Shown here: positions 8,521 through 17,757 of the stretch, piece after piece
Layout of the letters: every line of letters begins with the position of its first letter
How positions within the stretch are numbered: the first letter of the stretch is position 1
Source of the DNA: Spirochaetaceae bacterium
Lineage (GTDB): Bacteria; Spirochaetota; Leptospiria; Leptospirales; Leptonemataceae
Length of the DNA stretch: 56,400 bases
Direction of reading: 5' to 3'
Assembly: GCA_002729885.1 (NCBI GenBank)
Contig: PBUB01000020.1
Coordinates: 1-56,400, forward strand
Notes under the pieces: generated by a model
The model's input: the letters and a program-made list of their open reading frames with translations, nothing else
The model's database searches: none
What the model was told of the DNA's origin: nothing
Position numbers and translations under genes: made by a program

Positions 8521-9762
8521 ATGCGAAATAATAGGAACCGCCGATATTGGGGCAGATCGTGCTACCAATTCGGGGCTGTGAAGCTGGACCAATGCGAGGT
8601 TGGCAAGGGATCGGGGGCAACAAAGGCTCCTGTGGTAGGGGACGCTAAGGCGCTTTGCCGCGAATCAGCTAAACCCCGTAAGGGGAAGCGTGCTGGACGT
8701 GGAGTCTTGTTTCCAGCCGTAATTCTCCTCTGGTCGCTGACGTCCACCTGGGCAAATCCCATGATAGAGGGAGCTTTGAATCGTGACCCAGGTTCCGCCG
8801 CTCAGGACGAATGGAGATTTGCCGCCGGGCTGGGTTACGGCGAAATGCAGCTCGATCTTCGAGCCACACTGCCTTTTCTTTACACTGATCCATCTACAGG
8901 AAAGAGAGTGATTCCCGTTCTAGGAAGAGCGTTGGGCCTCACGACGGTCGGGTCATTCGAATTGGCCACGCGGGGCCTGGGTCCCCAGCGACTTGCCCAG
9001 CTGTATATCTCGAACGGAGGCTTTTCGGCCGGATTGACCTTGGGTAAAGCCAATGTCAATTTTGGTCCATTGGACGCGCGACTCACGAATGCGATCGAAG
9101 GTAGTGCAAGCGGATCAACTAATAGTTTTTTTATGGAATACCAGTTCCTGAAGAAAAACTGGCTACGCCCTTACATTCAGTATTCCTATTCCGGTGCGCG
9201 AGCCCATTATCATGTTCGTAATGCGATTTCGTTGGTGAGCGGTGCCGGAGTCTATGAATCCTTTCCTCAGATTAACGCCGATGATGTTTCCCGAACCCAT
9301 TCCGGTCGCTTTGGAGTTCGGCTCTCCATTCCAATACAATCTTGGTACATCGGGGCTTACGTACAGGGTTCTAGTGCGCATTATGATATCACAGTTCGAA
9401 CTGCTTTTGGAGCTTTGAGCGCAGCCGCCGGGATATTACCTGCCAATCCCCAGTCGATAATTGATGCACAATACTGGAACAATGTCGGAGCGGTCTATGC
9501 ATTTGACACGAAAACGCACCGTTACAATCGATACGGAAATGCTGGGATGGAGTTCTATTTCGACTATCGTAGATTCCTGAGTCTCAAGATTGATGCACGA
9601 AGGAACTATGATACGGCATCGTGGAGCGCCTTAGGAACACTTCTTTTCTTTTTTCATCCGAACTTTGGAATTGCAGCAAGTGCCCTGTATGCCGATCCAG
9701 AATCATCGCAGACCACCAAGCGTGCTTATGCCGTGGGCCCGGTGTTCACGGCCACCTTTTAG
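8521..9762 (+). CDS. Probable outer-membrane beta-barrel protein
   Basis: The product (413 residues from this start) has a basic N-region and a hydrophobic segment ending in a signal-peptidase site (LTSTWA-NP, about residue 80). A body of alternating aromatic, glycine and polar residues follows, such as FMEYQFLKKNWLRPYIQYSY, and the chain ends in Phe. This pattern is typical of outer-membrane beta barrels. The ATG at 8521 is preceded by GGAG five bases away, better than the GTG at 8500. The signal region is then unusually long, so a start nearer the hydrophobic stretch remains possible. No specific family is recognised and the role (porin, adhesin) is unknown. Confidence 0.65.
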   Translation: MRNNRNRRYWGRSCYQFGAVKLDQCEVGKGSGATKAPVVGDAKALCRESAKPRKGKRAGRGVLFPAVILLWSLTSTWANPMIEGALNRDPGSAAQDEWRFAAGLGYGEMQLDLRATLPFLYTDPSTGKRVIPVLGRALGLTTVGSFELATRGLGPQRLAQLYISNGGFSAGLTLGKANVNFGPLDARLTNAIEGSASGSTNSFFMEYQFLKKNWLRPYIQYSYSGARAHYHVRNAISLVSGAGVYESFPQINADDVSRTHSGRFGVRLSIPIQSWYIGAYVQGSSAHYDITVRTAFGALSAAAGILPANPQSIIDAQYWNNVGAVYAFDTKTHRYNRYGNAGMEFYFDYRRFLSLKIDARRNYDTASWSALGTLLFFFHPNFGIAASALYADPESSQTTKRAYAVGPVFTATF

Positions 9763-9808
9763 GATAGGATGACTTGAAACATTTTCATCAGGCGTTGGGC
9801 GAGTAACT

Positions 9809-10939
9809 ATGAAGAGATTAATATTGAGTTCGATACGAGCCGGAAGCTTTCCCAGGTTTCTGTCCCAATTCCATTTCATCATCGCAGTGACGCTGATTCT
9901 GTTTTCCTGGATGTCAAATTGTAGGTCCATCGTTACATGGGTGATTACGCCGTCCCATTCCTTCTCTGAGCAGGTCCCTCCGAGGGCCCCGGACTATTCT
10001 AACCAGCGATTCTGGGCGGCCATCCCGGGTAAACAGAGTGATGGGGACTTCATCCCCAAAGGAATGCCTCCTTTGAACTCTCCAGATGAAAATGTGGACA
10101 TCTTCTATGTTCATCCCACCACCTATTTCTCTGACGATTCCTGGAACGCTGATGCCGAGGGATACAGTCTTGAGCTAATGGGATTGAAACCCCTGCGACA
10201 GGTTTCAGTATTCCACGGAATCGGGAGAATCTATGCCCCTCGATATCGCCAGGCCACCCTGGCCAGCTTCACGCAAATTGGAAGCTCGAACAGCGAGGCC
10301 GCATTGGATTTGGCACTGGAAGATATTCGAACAGCTTTTGCTTATTATATGAAGTATCATAACCAGGGACGACCTTACATTCTGGCGGGTCATAGCCAGG
10401 GTTCATATCTCTTGTTTCGGTTGCTACAAGGGGAACTGGACGTTCCGGAGGCCAGCCGCGATCGAAGGTTTATCGTTGCCTACCTCATTGGAGCGACCAT
10501 TCACCAGGATTGGTTTGTGAATCTTGAGCCGTGTGCTTCGGCGGAAAGGATTTCTTGTTATGTATCCTGGAACTCAAGAGAATGGGGGACTACTTTGGAA
10601 GATTTTGCTCATTCGAATCCAGGGCTGGAGGGGAGCGTTTGCGTTAACCCAGTAAGCTGGCGCCTCAATGGAAAAGAGACTTCGCGAGAGTGTCACCTTG
10701 GAAGCGTGGACAAGTACTTCGAGAATCCCCGGAGCCAGTATGTAGAGGCCAGGTGCGAGGGTAGTCTCCTTTGGGTTCGCCATCCGGAAAATTCGGATTA
10801 TCGCTCCACTTTTGATTCCTCCAATTATCACATTATGGACTATAACTTGTTCTACGCCGATATCCGGGCCAATGCGCTCCTGCGTATACAATCCTTTAGA
10901 GGAAACGGCCAGGCACGGCCCGATTGTGGAATTCGGTAG
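9809..10939 (+). CDS. DUF3089 alpha/beta-hydrolase lipoprotein
   Basis: This 376-residue protein carries the DUF3089 hallmark segments: DIFYVHPTTY (about 97-106), IYAPRYRQAT, and a nucleophile elbow GHSQGS with the Ser at 196. These place it in the alpha/beta-hydrolase fold, probably a lipase or esterase, although the substrate is unknown. The N-terminus has a hydrophobic run ending SWMSNC with Cys at 38, a relaxed spirochaetal lipobox, so it is likely a lipoprotein acting at the envelope. The gene lies 46 bases after the beta-barrel gene on the same strand and may be cotranscribed. Four or more cysteines in the C-terminal half could form disulfides outside the cytoplasm. Confidence 0.82.
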   Translation: MKRLILSSIRAGSFPRFLSQFHFIIAVTLILFSWMSNCRSIVTWVITPSHSFSEQVPPRAPDYSNQRFWAAIPGKQSDGDFIPKGMPPLNSPDENVDIFYVHPTTYFSDDSWNADAEGYSLELMGLKPLRQVSVFHGIGRIYAPRYRQATLASFTQIGSSNSEAALDLALEDIRTAFAYYMKYHNQGRPYILAGHSQGSYLLFRLLQGELDVPEASRDRRFIVAYLIGATIHQDWFVNLEPCASAERISCYVSWNSREWGTTLEDFAHSNPGLEGSVCVNPVSWRLNGKETSRECHLGSVDKYFENPRSQYVEARCEGSLLWVRHPENSDYRSTFDSSNYHIMDYNLFYADIRANALLRIQSFRGNGQARPDCGIR

Positions 10940-11075
10940 TTGTTCCCGGTATCAAACGGGCTGGGGAGGCAAGCGAGAGTTTTCAAAAACGATGATTTCT
11001 ACCCGGTAGCCCTATCATAACCTAAGCTGGTGAGAGTGTCCTTGTTCTCTTGTCGCTCGCTGCCGCAAATGAATA

Positions 11076-11566
11076 TCAATTGGCACCACAGAAATTCAGA
11101 TCGATGAGTTCTCGTTTCTTGGATTCTTCTACCAGAGCCATATTGCGCAGTCCTGCGGCGGGCACTCCCGACATATAACGAGATCCGCCAAGGCTTGATA
11201 AAGGGCTTTCGTCGGGGCAATCTGGGCTCCGAGAGCGAATACCTTGGCGCGCAGGAATCCCCGTTTTTGTTCCGCCCGTAGGCCTTCTTTCAAGCGAACT
11301 CCGAAAGCAGGAAAAAGTTCTGGTTCTACCCATCGTTATCAATTCCCCAAATCGACAGGAATATTACGAAATGGCCCTCTCATTCTCCAAAACCCGAGCC
11401 AGTCAAATTGACCTGCCCCATAGTCCCGCACTCCATCTTCAGCCATCAGGTGCCGATTTTGGGCTCCCAGGTAGGGAGCAATTTACTTGATTAGTCCCTG
11501 ACACGAGACGAGAGGATGGTTTGCGGGTAGACCGAACAAGAAGAATAATTTCCGAATTCGATGCAT
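11076..11566 (-). pseudogene. Decayed lipoprotein gene with in-frame stops and a frameshift
   Basis: The minus strand starts with ATG at 11566 behind an AGGA ribosome-binding site and encodes a short lipoprotein-like signal (MHRIRKLFFLFG, lipobox LVSC). The same frame then meets TAA after QGLIK. It continues as coherent protein (IAPYLGAQNRHLMAEDG, then FDWLGFWRMRGPF), meets TGA TAA, and resumes with EPELFPAFGVRLKEG and ALGAQIAPTKALYQALADL. The sequence then switches frame to end SKKRELIDLNF at 11076. Continuity across stops in one frame argues for a decayed gene rather than chance. I do not recognise the family. Confidence 0.55.
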
Positions 11567-11872
11567 GATTGCATTCCTAAGTAGACCTACATCCAGTGTC
11601 TAAGTCAGGTCTTGAAGATTCGCTTCGGGCGGAGATTTTTTTGGATGCGGTGAAGGAGATGGTGTAGAACATCTTAGCCTGACAAGGGTGATTATGGGTA
11701 ATCAAGAAAATCGGGGCAATATCATCTGAGAGAAAAAGCTGGCTCGGTGATTTTTCCCGGACGGCATTGGATCGTTAAACAGTTTGCGCCCGCTACCTTG
11801 AAACCAATTGGAGCAAGTAGAATGTGAAGGAAACAGGTTATAGGCTATTTCTTACCGGTGACTCTATACCTT
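11567..11872. other. Intergenic, no gene seen
   Basis: This gap lies between the decayed lipoprotein gene and the DUF2290 gene. No reading frame with a plausible start and composition, and no clear terminator or promoter, was found in it. Confidence 0.5.
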
Positions 11873-12517
11873 TTAGGTACAATGTATTCCGCGAATCCTT
11901 GTATGCAGGTGTAATTCTTCGCTATCCTCCCTTGCCCATTCGGAGGCAGGGATACGGGTGGTCTTTGGGGAACTCGAAGGCATGAGATGCTTCGTGTCAT
12001 TCCATTGGTGCGGATAGAACTGCCGAAGAATAAACTGAGTGAATGCCAAAGGACCAATGATTGAGCAAACCCCAAGACGTACCGGGGACTCTCGATAAAG
12101 ATGCATATGAGCAGCCGGGTGAATGGCTTTTCGGTAGCTCGACGGTGCGTAATCAAATCTGACATAGGCTGGATTGTCCACAGACTCTTGGTCCATGATT
12201 ATTCCGATCTCTTGAGATTCCATATCCTCCGGAAAAGAGTAAGGACATCCAAGGAAGGTGAAGCTTATATTCGATGGGTCTCGCAACTTGAATGCAAGCA
12301 GGGATCCATCCATCAGAAGGAAGTTGTACTTTCTGTAGGTGTAAAGATATTCCCATTCCTTCTGATGGTTAAGATTTCGAACTGTGGCGGGGTCAATGAC
12401 AATGTCATGCGCTCCCGAGTATTCAGCCAACAATCCAGAGACCTCAATCGTTCGCCGGCAGTGCTTTGGAATTTCAGCTCGAAAGTCGTCTGATATTTTT
12501 TTGGGATTATTGCTCAC
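11873..12517 (-). CDS. DUF2290 domain protein, partner of upstream helicase
   Basis: This 214-residue soluble protein matches what I remember of the DUF2290 family, including the conserved H133-P-A-A-H137-M-H139 segment near two thirds of its length. No function is established for the family, though the His cluster could bind metal or form a catalytic site. Its ATG lies inside the end of the helicase gene, overlapping by 11 bases, so it is translationally coupled and dependent on helicase expression. There is no signal peptide. The coupling suggests the two proteins form one functional unit, perhaps in DNA defence. The family call is from memory and should be checked. Confidence 0.65.
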   Translation of the reverse strand: MSNNPKKISDDFRAEIPKHCRRTIEVSGLLAEYSGAHDIVIDPATVRNLNHQKEWEYLYTYRKYNFLLMDGSLLAFKLRDPSNISFTFLGCPYSFPEDMESQEIGIIMDQESVDNPAYVRFDYAPSSYRKAIHPAAHMHLYRESPVRLGVCSIIGPLAFTQFILRQFYPHQWNDTKHLMPSSSPKTTRIPASEWAREDSEELHLHTRIRGIHCT

Positions 12518-14618
12518 TCTTCCGGTCCCAATTATCGAGAATCTCTTTCACTTGATCCGCTGGCAGTTTGCGGAGAATCTCTTGAAGTTCTTCAATGGTG
12601 CTCTCCGCTTCCGTTGTGTTTGAGACCAAGTCTCGTTTTAGGCTAGTGATCTCCTCTTGGGTAGGATATTGGAAGACAAGTTTCGGGTACCGTTTCTTTG
12701 CTTCACGGATTTCGGTTACGAGTTTTTCCATCGGAGCTCCAATTCCCGAGAGTCGAAGCCATGCTTTGGCCCGAGTCATGGCCACAAAAATCATGTTCCG
12801 AGCTCGTACAGATCGTCCCGCAAGAAATTGCGCGTCGCACCCAACAACGTAGACCATAAATGCCTCGTTGCCCTTGGATTTTTGCACTGTAGTAAGGGTC
12901 ACAGCTCCGCGTTCGACAAATCCGTGAAGATTAAATTGGTCTGTATGTGTATTGTTTACTTGGATGCCCGATGCTTGGAGCTTCCGGGCGACACGCGCAA
13001 GGTAGTTTTTTGCATTACGACTATCTGCTGAGACAACTAATATGTCCTCTGGGAGCAAACCATTCTTTATGTCAGTTTGTATTGCCTGAGCGACCCATTC
13101 GGTTTCGTCGTTAATATCGGAGGAGATTTCACAGCGAATAATCTCATCGGGTGAGAAGGTGTCCTCAATAATGGCAATTGAGTGAGACTTCGGCCGCTGA
13201 ATTACAGTCTCGCTATGGGGAGTGAAGGTCCCCTTTTCAATTTGGTAACCGATGTCTTCCCAATGGCTTCTGTTTTCAAGCATCTGGACCGGCCGCTTTC
13301 CGTAAAGACCGAACCCAATGGCATGGGCCACAACTATAATTGGTCGAGGATTTCGATAGCAGCGGCGGAGCATCAAGTCGCTATGTGTCCGCTCAGTAGC
13401 ATCCGTTGTTAATTCTTCAATACTCGGGACACCTGTCTGAAAGATGTTCTGCAATTCATCAAATGCGATAATAACTCCCAGTCTTGCTGCCTTGGTGCAG
13501 AGCCTGACAAAAGATGTTGGAAAATCCTGCCCTTCATCAATCATAATATAATCCGCAATCGGAATACCACGGTATTCATCCAGTGCGCGTTTGCATGCAG
13601 TGTCAAAAGGCTCATCATTCGGGCTCGCAATTTGAGCTCCTCGCAATGTCATTGGGATGATGTTGTTTGCCCGGCAGATTTCGTAGTAGACCCCAGAGGC
13701 ATTCTTTCCTCCCCAACCATGCATGATTCGAAGTAGCTTCGCGTTCGGTGGTCTATCGTCCTGCGTTCGATAGAATCGAGTTACCAAATCCTGAACGTGT
13801 TGATATAGGCTCTTTGTCCAAAAAGTAACTATGATTTCTGTTTTTGGCTCCCGAAGTGCTGTGATCGCCGCCTTCATGGCAAGAACTACCGTCTTGCCGC
13901 TCCCTGCAAGCCCTCGAATCCGTTGAAACCCAGGGTTCGCCGGATGAATTGCAGACCTTTGCGACTCATCGAAGCGAGCCATCTCATTCTCCAGCTGATC
14001 GAGAGAAGCTCTGTAGCGATCGTCCCTGGCACCTGAGCTCTTCACTCTAGTTCGCTTAACTCTAAGAACATCTGAGCCCTCCAAAATCGGGAGCAGCTGA
14101 TCAAGCGCCTCGATGTTAAAGGTACCTGCCCTCGAAGGATCACCGATCCGCCAAAGGTCCGAAGCATGATGCAACAACAAGACGGAATCATCCTGACTAT
14201 CTAACCGTTTCTCGGGGTCGTAGAAGCAAGGGTAGATATTGAATGCTAATTGATGCATTCCTTTTCGCAATGCAGAGTGTTTCAATAAGCGACTATATAG
14301 GTGGGCACAAAGCTTTTCGAGGCGTTCTTTCGGAGTCTCCTCTTTGGAATCCTCACGGTAGGCGAGTGCTTGAATAAGGAATACTCCTTTGTCTTGGAGA
14401 ATAGCCAGGTAATCTGTTTCTAAAGGATTATCTTCAAAATCTCTATATATGGGAAACCCGCAATAAACAATAGTGCGACAAGGAGCTGCGTCGCTCATTG
14501 ATTGGAGCTCGGTGATGAAGCGATCGGAATCGACCTCCCGGTCATTCGCAGAGAAATCCCTCACTTCTAGCATAGCGTTCATAATGGCTAGGGTAATTGG
14601 GCATTGAGGATTGCGCAA
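12507..14618 (-). CDS. Superfamily I (UvrD/RecB-like) helicase with NERD-like N-terminal segment
   Basis: This 703-residue protein has a clear superfamily I helicase core: Walker A GLAGSGKT (236-243), Walker B/motif II DEGQD (361-365), motif IV-like RRCYRNPR (about 418-425), and motif VI MTRAKAWLRL (from 614). The first 180 residues contain ETDYLAILQDKGVFLIQ (67-83), which resembles the strand pattern of NERD nuclease domains. The catalytic Glu-x-Lys/Gln pair is not obvious, so the nuclease may be inactive or absent. A TTG start is preferred because AAGGA lies five bases before it. The gene overlaps the DUF2290 gene downstream. Its place beside restriction and CoiA-like genes fits a defence or repair role. 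Confidence 0.85.
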   Translation of the reverse strand: MRNPQCPITLAIMNAMLEVRDFSANDREVDSDRFITELQSMSDAAPCRTIVYCGFPIYRDFEDNPLETDYLAILQDKGVFLIQALAYREDSKEETPKERLEKLCAHLYSRLLKHSALRKGMHQLAFNIYPCFYDPEKRLDSQDDSVLLLHHASDLWRIGDPSRAGTFNIEALDQLLPILEGSDVLRVKRTRVKSSGARDDRYRASLDQLENEMARFDESQRSAIHPANPGFQRIRGLAGSGKTVVLAMKAAITALREPKTEIIVTFWTKSLYQHVQDLVTRFYRTQDDRPPNAKLLRIMHGWGGKNASGVYYEICRANNIIPMTLRGAQIASPNDEPFDTACKRALDEYRGIPIADYIMIDEGQDFPTSFVRLCTKAARLGVIIAFDELQNIFQTGVPSIEELTTDATERTHSDLMLRRCYRNPRPIIVVAHAIGFGLYGKRPVQMLENRSHWEDIGYQIEKGTFTPHSETVIQRPKSHSIAIIEDTFSPDEIIRCEISSDINDETEWVAQAIQTDIKNGLLPEDILVVSADSRNAKNYLARVARKLQASGIQVNNTHTDQFNLHGFVERGAVTLTTVQKSKGNEAFMVYVVGCDAQFLAGRSVRARNMIFVAMTRAKAWLRLSGIGAPMEKLVTEIREAKKRYPKLVFQYPTQEEITSLKRDLVSNTTEAESTIEELQEILRKLPADQVKEILDNWDRKSEQ

Positions 14619-14822
14619 GAAAATCCTTCAACTTTGCCTTTGAATAGAGGTTTATCGAATATGCAAGTTCTGCTTTAAGATTGGAAAAACATCCGTGGGC
14701 AACTGAATTACTCCTAATGTTTCCTTTCGATTTTTCTAGATGCTTCGCTCTTTTTTGACACTCTAAGATAAAGGAGACTGCATTGCTCCGCTGAAGAACG
14801 GCTAAATAGGAGGTTGCGGGTT

Positions 14823-14972
14823 ATGCATTCAATGGAAACGGGAGCGAATATTGCCTCGGGGGCTCTTCATCAACGCTTCTTAAAATGCTCACTTCATTGT
14901 CCGTTCGTGACTAGAAACCGATCATTGGATGCGAGCTATCTTTGGCCGACAAACAAGATGTTCGACCCATAG
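14823..14972 (+). CDS. Possible 49-aa small protein with strong ribosome-binding site
   Basis: An ATG at 14823 is preceded by AGGAGG with a nine-base gap and opens 49 codons to TAG. The product (MHSMETGANIAS to NKMFDP) has two cysteines and no membrane segment. A TTGACA lies at 14755-14760, but no convincing -10 follows it. This may be a real small gene or chance; the rest of the 14.62-15.10 kb gap shows nothing else. Confidence 0.25.
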   Translation: MHSMETGANIASGALHQRFLKCSLHCPFVTRNRSLDASYLWPTNKMFDP

Positions 14973-15108
14973 ACTTTCCGAATGATTCCAGAAGAGCTAG
15001 CATGGCGAATACGTTGTGCATGAAGTATTCTGACAGCCAGCAACCTCGCACCGAAGTCTCCGGATAATCGTCCTTCCTTAGATTGCCAGGGGATCTGAGG
15101 AAGGCTGG

Positions 15109-16134
15109 TCACATATACTTCGCAGATCGAACTCGAAATTTGAACTTTTGATTTCCGGGGCTCCAGCCGTTACAACCCAAGTTAGCCTTGCCACCGTTTG
15201 CGGGCAATTGATATGCACGAGGTGGTTGGCACTTAGTGCTCGGGCTGACCTGACACGTTTGAATTTCCACATAGATGGATTTCATCTTATGCTTATTTCT
15301 TACGCGCATCTGATTATGGAGCGGGGCCAAGACGCTACCGCCACAGTCAGGACGGCTGGGATTCACTTTCTCTACTATCACATAGTCTCGTGCAGGTGAC
15401 TCCCCTGGTGGTGGGTTTCCGCCACCGGGTGGAGGACTGGGAGGATTGACTGGAATGTTTACCGGACACAGATTGCCATCTTGAACTGCAACCGAAAACT
15501 GATGGCGTTTGCATTGGCCCAGGCTCCCAGAATCCGCTTGCAGGAAAAAAACTGGGCCGCAGCGAAATTTAAATCTCGTTACGCGAAATCCGTTGATTGC
15601 TCTCCATTGACCCAGATGGTGATGTAAAATCTGTAGATGAACTCTATTGGGGGCAGGTTTTCTATCGGGATCCAACTTTAGCGTACCCCAAGGACGATTT
15701 TCGGGAAGTGCGGGACAGCAATAGAAGGAAGCAGTGGGCGAAGTGCCTAGAAGAATAGCATACATCTCCCAGAGGTTTGAGGTGCCGCCTACGGTTTTGT
15801 GGTGTATCGCGTGAGGAACATTCAGAGAATCTGCCAGTTTTATAGACAAATAGGAGCCTTCATAGTCTCTAAAGGATTCCGGCCCCATAAACTCGCCCAT
15901 TTTTTGTTTCAATTCTGAATCATTTTCTAGCAAGGTCGCGATTGCTTCGGTGCCTATCGAATTTGCATTATCGCAATAGTTGTTAGCTACCGGTGTCGTT
16001 TCAATGACGATATCAAGCGCCCCGGTTTGGTTCATTCTGTTGGCAAATTCTACCCCGGAAGGCGCGGCCGACTCTTCGCATTGTGAAAGGAAAATACCTA
16101 TAATAATAACTAAGCCAAGTGAAGAGTAATTCAT
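15109..16134 (-). CDS. Lipoprotein with proline/glycine linker, unknown function
   Basis: The product is 341 residues from the ATG at 16134, which directly precedes a lipoprotein signal (MNYSSLGLVIIIG, lipobox FLSQC). A TTG 36 bases upstream also opens the frame but would bury the signal peptide. The mature protein has an N-terminal domain with a cysteine-rich segment (FYCCPALPE, KFRCGPVFF). A linker of Pro and Gly (PPSPPPGGGNPPPGE, about residues 235-250) follows, then a second cysteine-containing domain ending KFRVRSAKYM. The two-domain layout and paired cysteines suggest an extracytoplasmic disulfide-bonded lipoprotein. No family is recognised. Confidence 0.6.
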   Translation of the reverse strand: MNYSSLGLVIIIGIFLSQCEESAAPSGVEFANRMNQTGALDIVIETTPVANNYCDNANSIGTEAIATLLENDSELKQKMGEFMGPESFRDYEGSYLSIKLADSLNVPHAIHHKTVGGTSNLWEMYAILLGTSPTASFYCCPALPENRPWGTLKLDPDRKPAPNRVHLQILHHHLGQWRAINGFRVTRFKFRCGPVFFLQADSGSLGQCKRHQFSVAVQDGNLCPVNIPVNPPSPPPGGGNPPPGESPARDYVIVEKVNPSRPDCGGSVLAPLHNQMRVRNKHKMKSIYVEIQTCQVSPSTKCQPPRAYQLPANGGKANLGCNGWSPGNQKFKFRVRSAKYM

Positions 16135-16170
16135 AATATTGTAATTACAGCAAGTAGTGGAGAACGTCAA

Positions 16171-16538
16171 TAGAATATTGGGTAAAATGTGAAGTTCGGT
16201 GCGAAATTACTGCCCGATCCGGGACCCTCATGTGACCAGACCGCCCAGGCGAAGGGATGCTGATCTCTGCTTTGGCGTATTCCAAGGGGGCTAAATGGTC
16301 GCTGCTGCCCAGACCCTGAGGAACAATCGGTAGAGAGGAAGCAAATTGCGGTTTCCTGATCAGCGGGGCCCGATGTCCGATTTCTGTCAAGCCGGCGTCG
16401 GCATCGGCCTCGACTCCGGCACTGCGGCAATCGAAAAGAACTTCACTGCTCAAGGTCTCATAATAATATCTTCCTGGAAATTCAGCCTAGCATTGTGCTG
16501 AGTGGCCAGTACCCTTTTCGAAACTTTACAGGTAAGCA
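16171..16538. other. Intergenic, no supported gene
   Basis: This stretch is open in several minus-strand frames, but the products are Arg/Ser/Pro-rich with no consistent start or motif. I see no gene, terminator hairpin or promoter that I can support. Confidence 0.4.
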
Positions 16539-16769
16539 ATGAAAATCGATCGAAGATATTACGCAGCCCGGTGCATTGAACTGCTCCTTTCACGCTTGAA
16601 TGAGCGAGATGGGACCAGCTGGACCACTCTCTTTAGAGCTGCCCTTGATGCCAAAGAAACGGCAAAGAATCTGGCCCTTGACGAGATCAGGGTCCCTGGA
16701 GCCCAGCGCAGGAAACGGGCTCCTATCCAACTCGAAACAGAGCTCAATCCAAACACGGAACTCATGTGA
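16539..16769 (+). CDS. Small hypothetical basic protein (76 aa), doubtful
   Basis: An ATG at 16539 with AGGTAA six bases before it opens a 76-codon frame. The product is charged and probably helical (RYYAARCIELLLSRLN), with no signal peptide. It ends facing the minus-strand membrane-protein gene. The other strand is also open here, so the coding strand is uncertain. Confidence 0.3.
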   Translation: MKIDRRYYAARCIELLLSRLNERDGTSWTTLFRAALDAKETAKNLALDEIRVPGAQRRKRAPIQLETELNPNTELM

Positions 16770-16828
16770 GTACTCTCGGAGGCTATTCCGCCCCAACGTT
16801 ATGATTATCCGTGTTGAATCCCCTCAAA

Positions 16829-17698
16829 TCAGTCCTTCAGGGTGCGGTCGCTTTGTTTCGCTTCTTGAACCAGAAGTCGCCGTTGAAGCATTATTGTTTC
16901 CTGGATCCTCTGCATCTGGGCTTGCTGGTAACCTCGGCGGATATCCTCATCTGAAAGCCTCTTCCATTGTTCCTCGCTTATTTCGCTCTTTATTTCCTTT
17001 CTGAATTGAGCCAATTTCTCAGGGCTAGCGCCCTTCAGGATCTCTGTCCGAGCGGGTAGGCGGTCTTTGAGCCGATACAACACGTACCCCCGGGCTACAG
17101 ATTCCCTCATAGAGTTTTCCAGGTAGGTCCGAAAATCCGGATTATCCAGCAGCCCTTGCTGCAATGCTGCATTGGCCAATAGGTCAATCTCATATTGACT
17201 TTCTACGAAATTCGCATACTCTTCGCTATCGGATCGTAGTGCGGTCGCTCCTTCACCAAACGTGAACATTCGGATCGTATTGGCTACATGGATAAGATCT
17301 GCCTGGCTTCGTTGAAATTGTCCGACCGTATAGGCAGACGATTCGCCTGCGCCTCCGGAATTTCTGCTTGTGAAGTAATACTCTAACAGCTCCTCATGGC
17401 TCGGAGAACGCAGTGTCCCGAGCATATAAAACAGGGGTCCGGCAATCGCGATTAACAGAAGCCCATAGAGCCAACCCTTTGCTGAATGCATCCAGACCCG
17501 AAACTCTTCGAAGAAGGTATTAGTTCTCTTCGGAACGGGGGCAATGTACGGCCCAAATGGGTCCCTTGGATCTAACTCCTGTTCCTCTTCCGTTTCAGAG
17601 TAGTTCTCCTCCTCTGCGATGAATTCCTGTGACCGCGAGGAAGACCTGACTCCCTTCTTTTTCGCCGTGGATTTGGCGGCTTTCTTCTTTGCTGGCAT
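16829..17698 (-). CDS. Single-pass membrane protein with SurA/PpiC-N-like periplasmic domain
   Basis: The 289-residue product has a Lys/Ala-rich cytoplasmic N-terminus (PAKKKAAKSTAKKKG), an acidic stretch (about 28-45), one transmembrane helix (about 75-95) and a helical extracytoplasmic domain with many Glu, Gln and Arg. The helical domain resembles the N-terminal chaperone segment of SurA/PpiC-type proteins, but no rotamase domain follows, so this is only a suggestion. AGGAG lies six bases before the ATG. The gene begins 59 bases after the second RND permease on the same strand with no clear terminator between, so it is probably the last gene of the pump operon. Confidence 0.65.
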   Translation of the reverse strand: MPAKKKAAKSTAKKKGVRSSSRSQEFIAEEENYSETEEEQELDPRDPFGPYIAPVPKRTNTFFEEFRVWMHSAKGWLYGLLLIAIAGPLFYMLGTLRSPSHEELLEYYFTSRNSGGAGESSAYTVGQFQRSQADLIHVANTIRMFTFGEGATALRSDSEEYANFVESQYEIDLLANAALQQGLLDNPDFRTYLENSMRESVARGYVLYRLKDRLPARTEILKGASPEKLAQFRKEIKSEISEEQWKRLSDEDIRRGYQQAQMQRIQETIMLQRRLLVQEAKQSDRTLKD

Positions 17699-17757
17699 TT
17701 TCTACTCCTCAAGCTATTGGGCCCCGATTCCATACAGTTCTCGGAACCGCAGTTTAG

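Noticed and set aside
15148..15399. Plus-strand open frame opposite the proline-linker lipoprotein
   Set aside because: It is the complement of a gene with a clear signal peptide and lipobox; no start signal of its own.
16145..16453. Minus-strand open frame of about 100 codons upstream of the proline-linker lipoprotein
   Set aside because: Composition is Ser/Pro/Arg-rich, two frames are open equally, and no ribosome-binding site or motif is seen.
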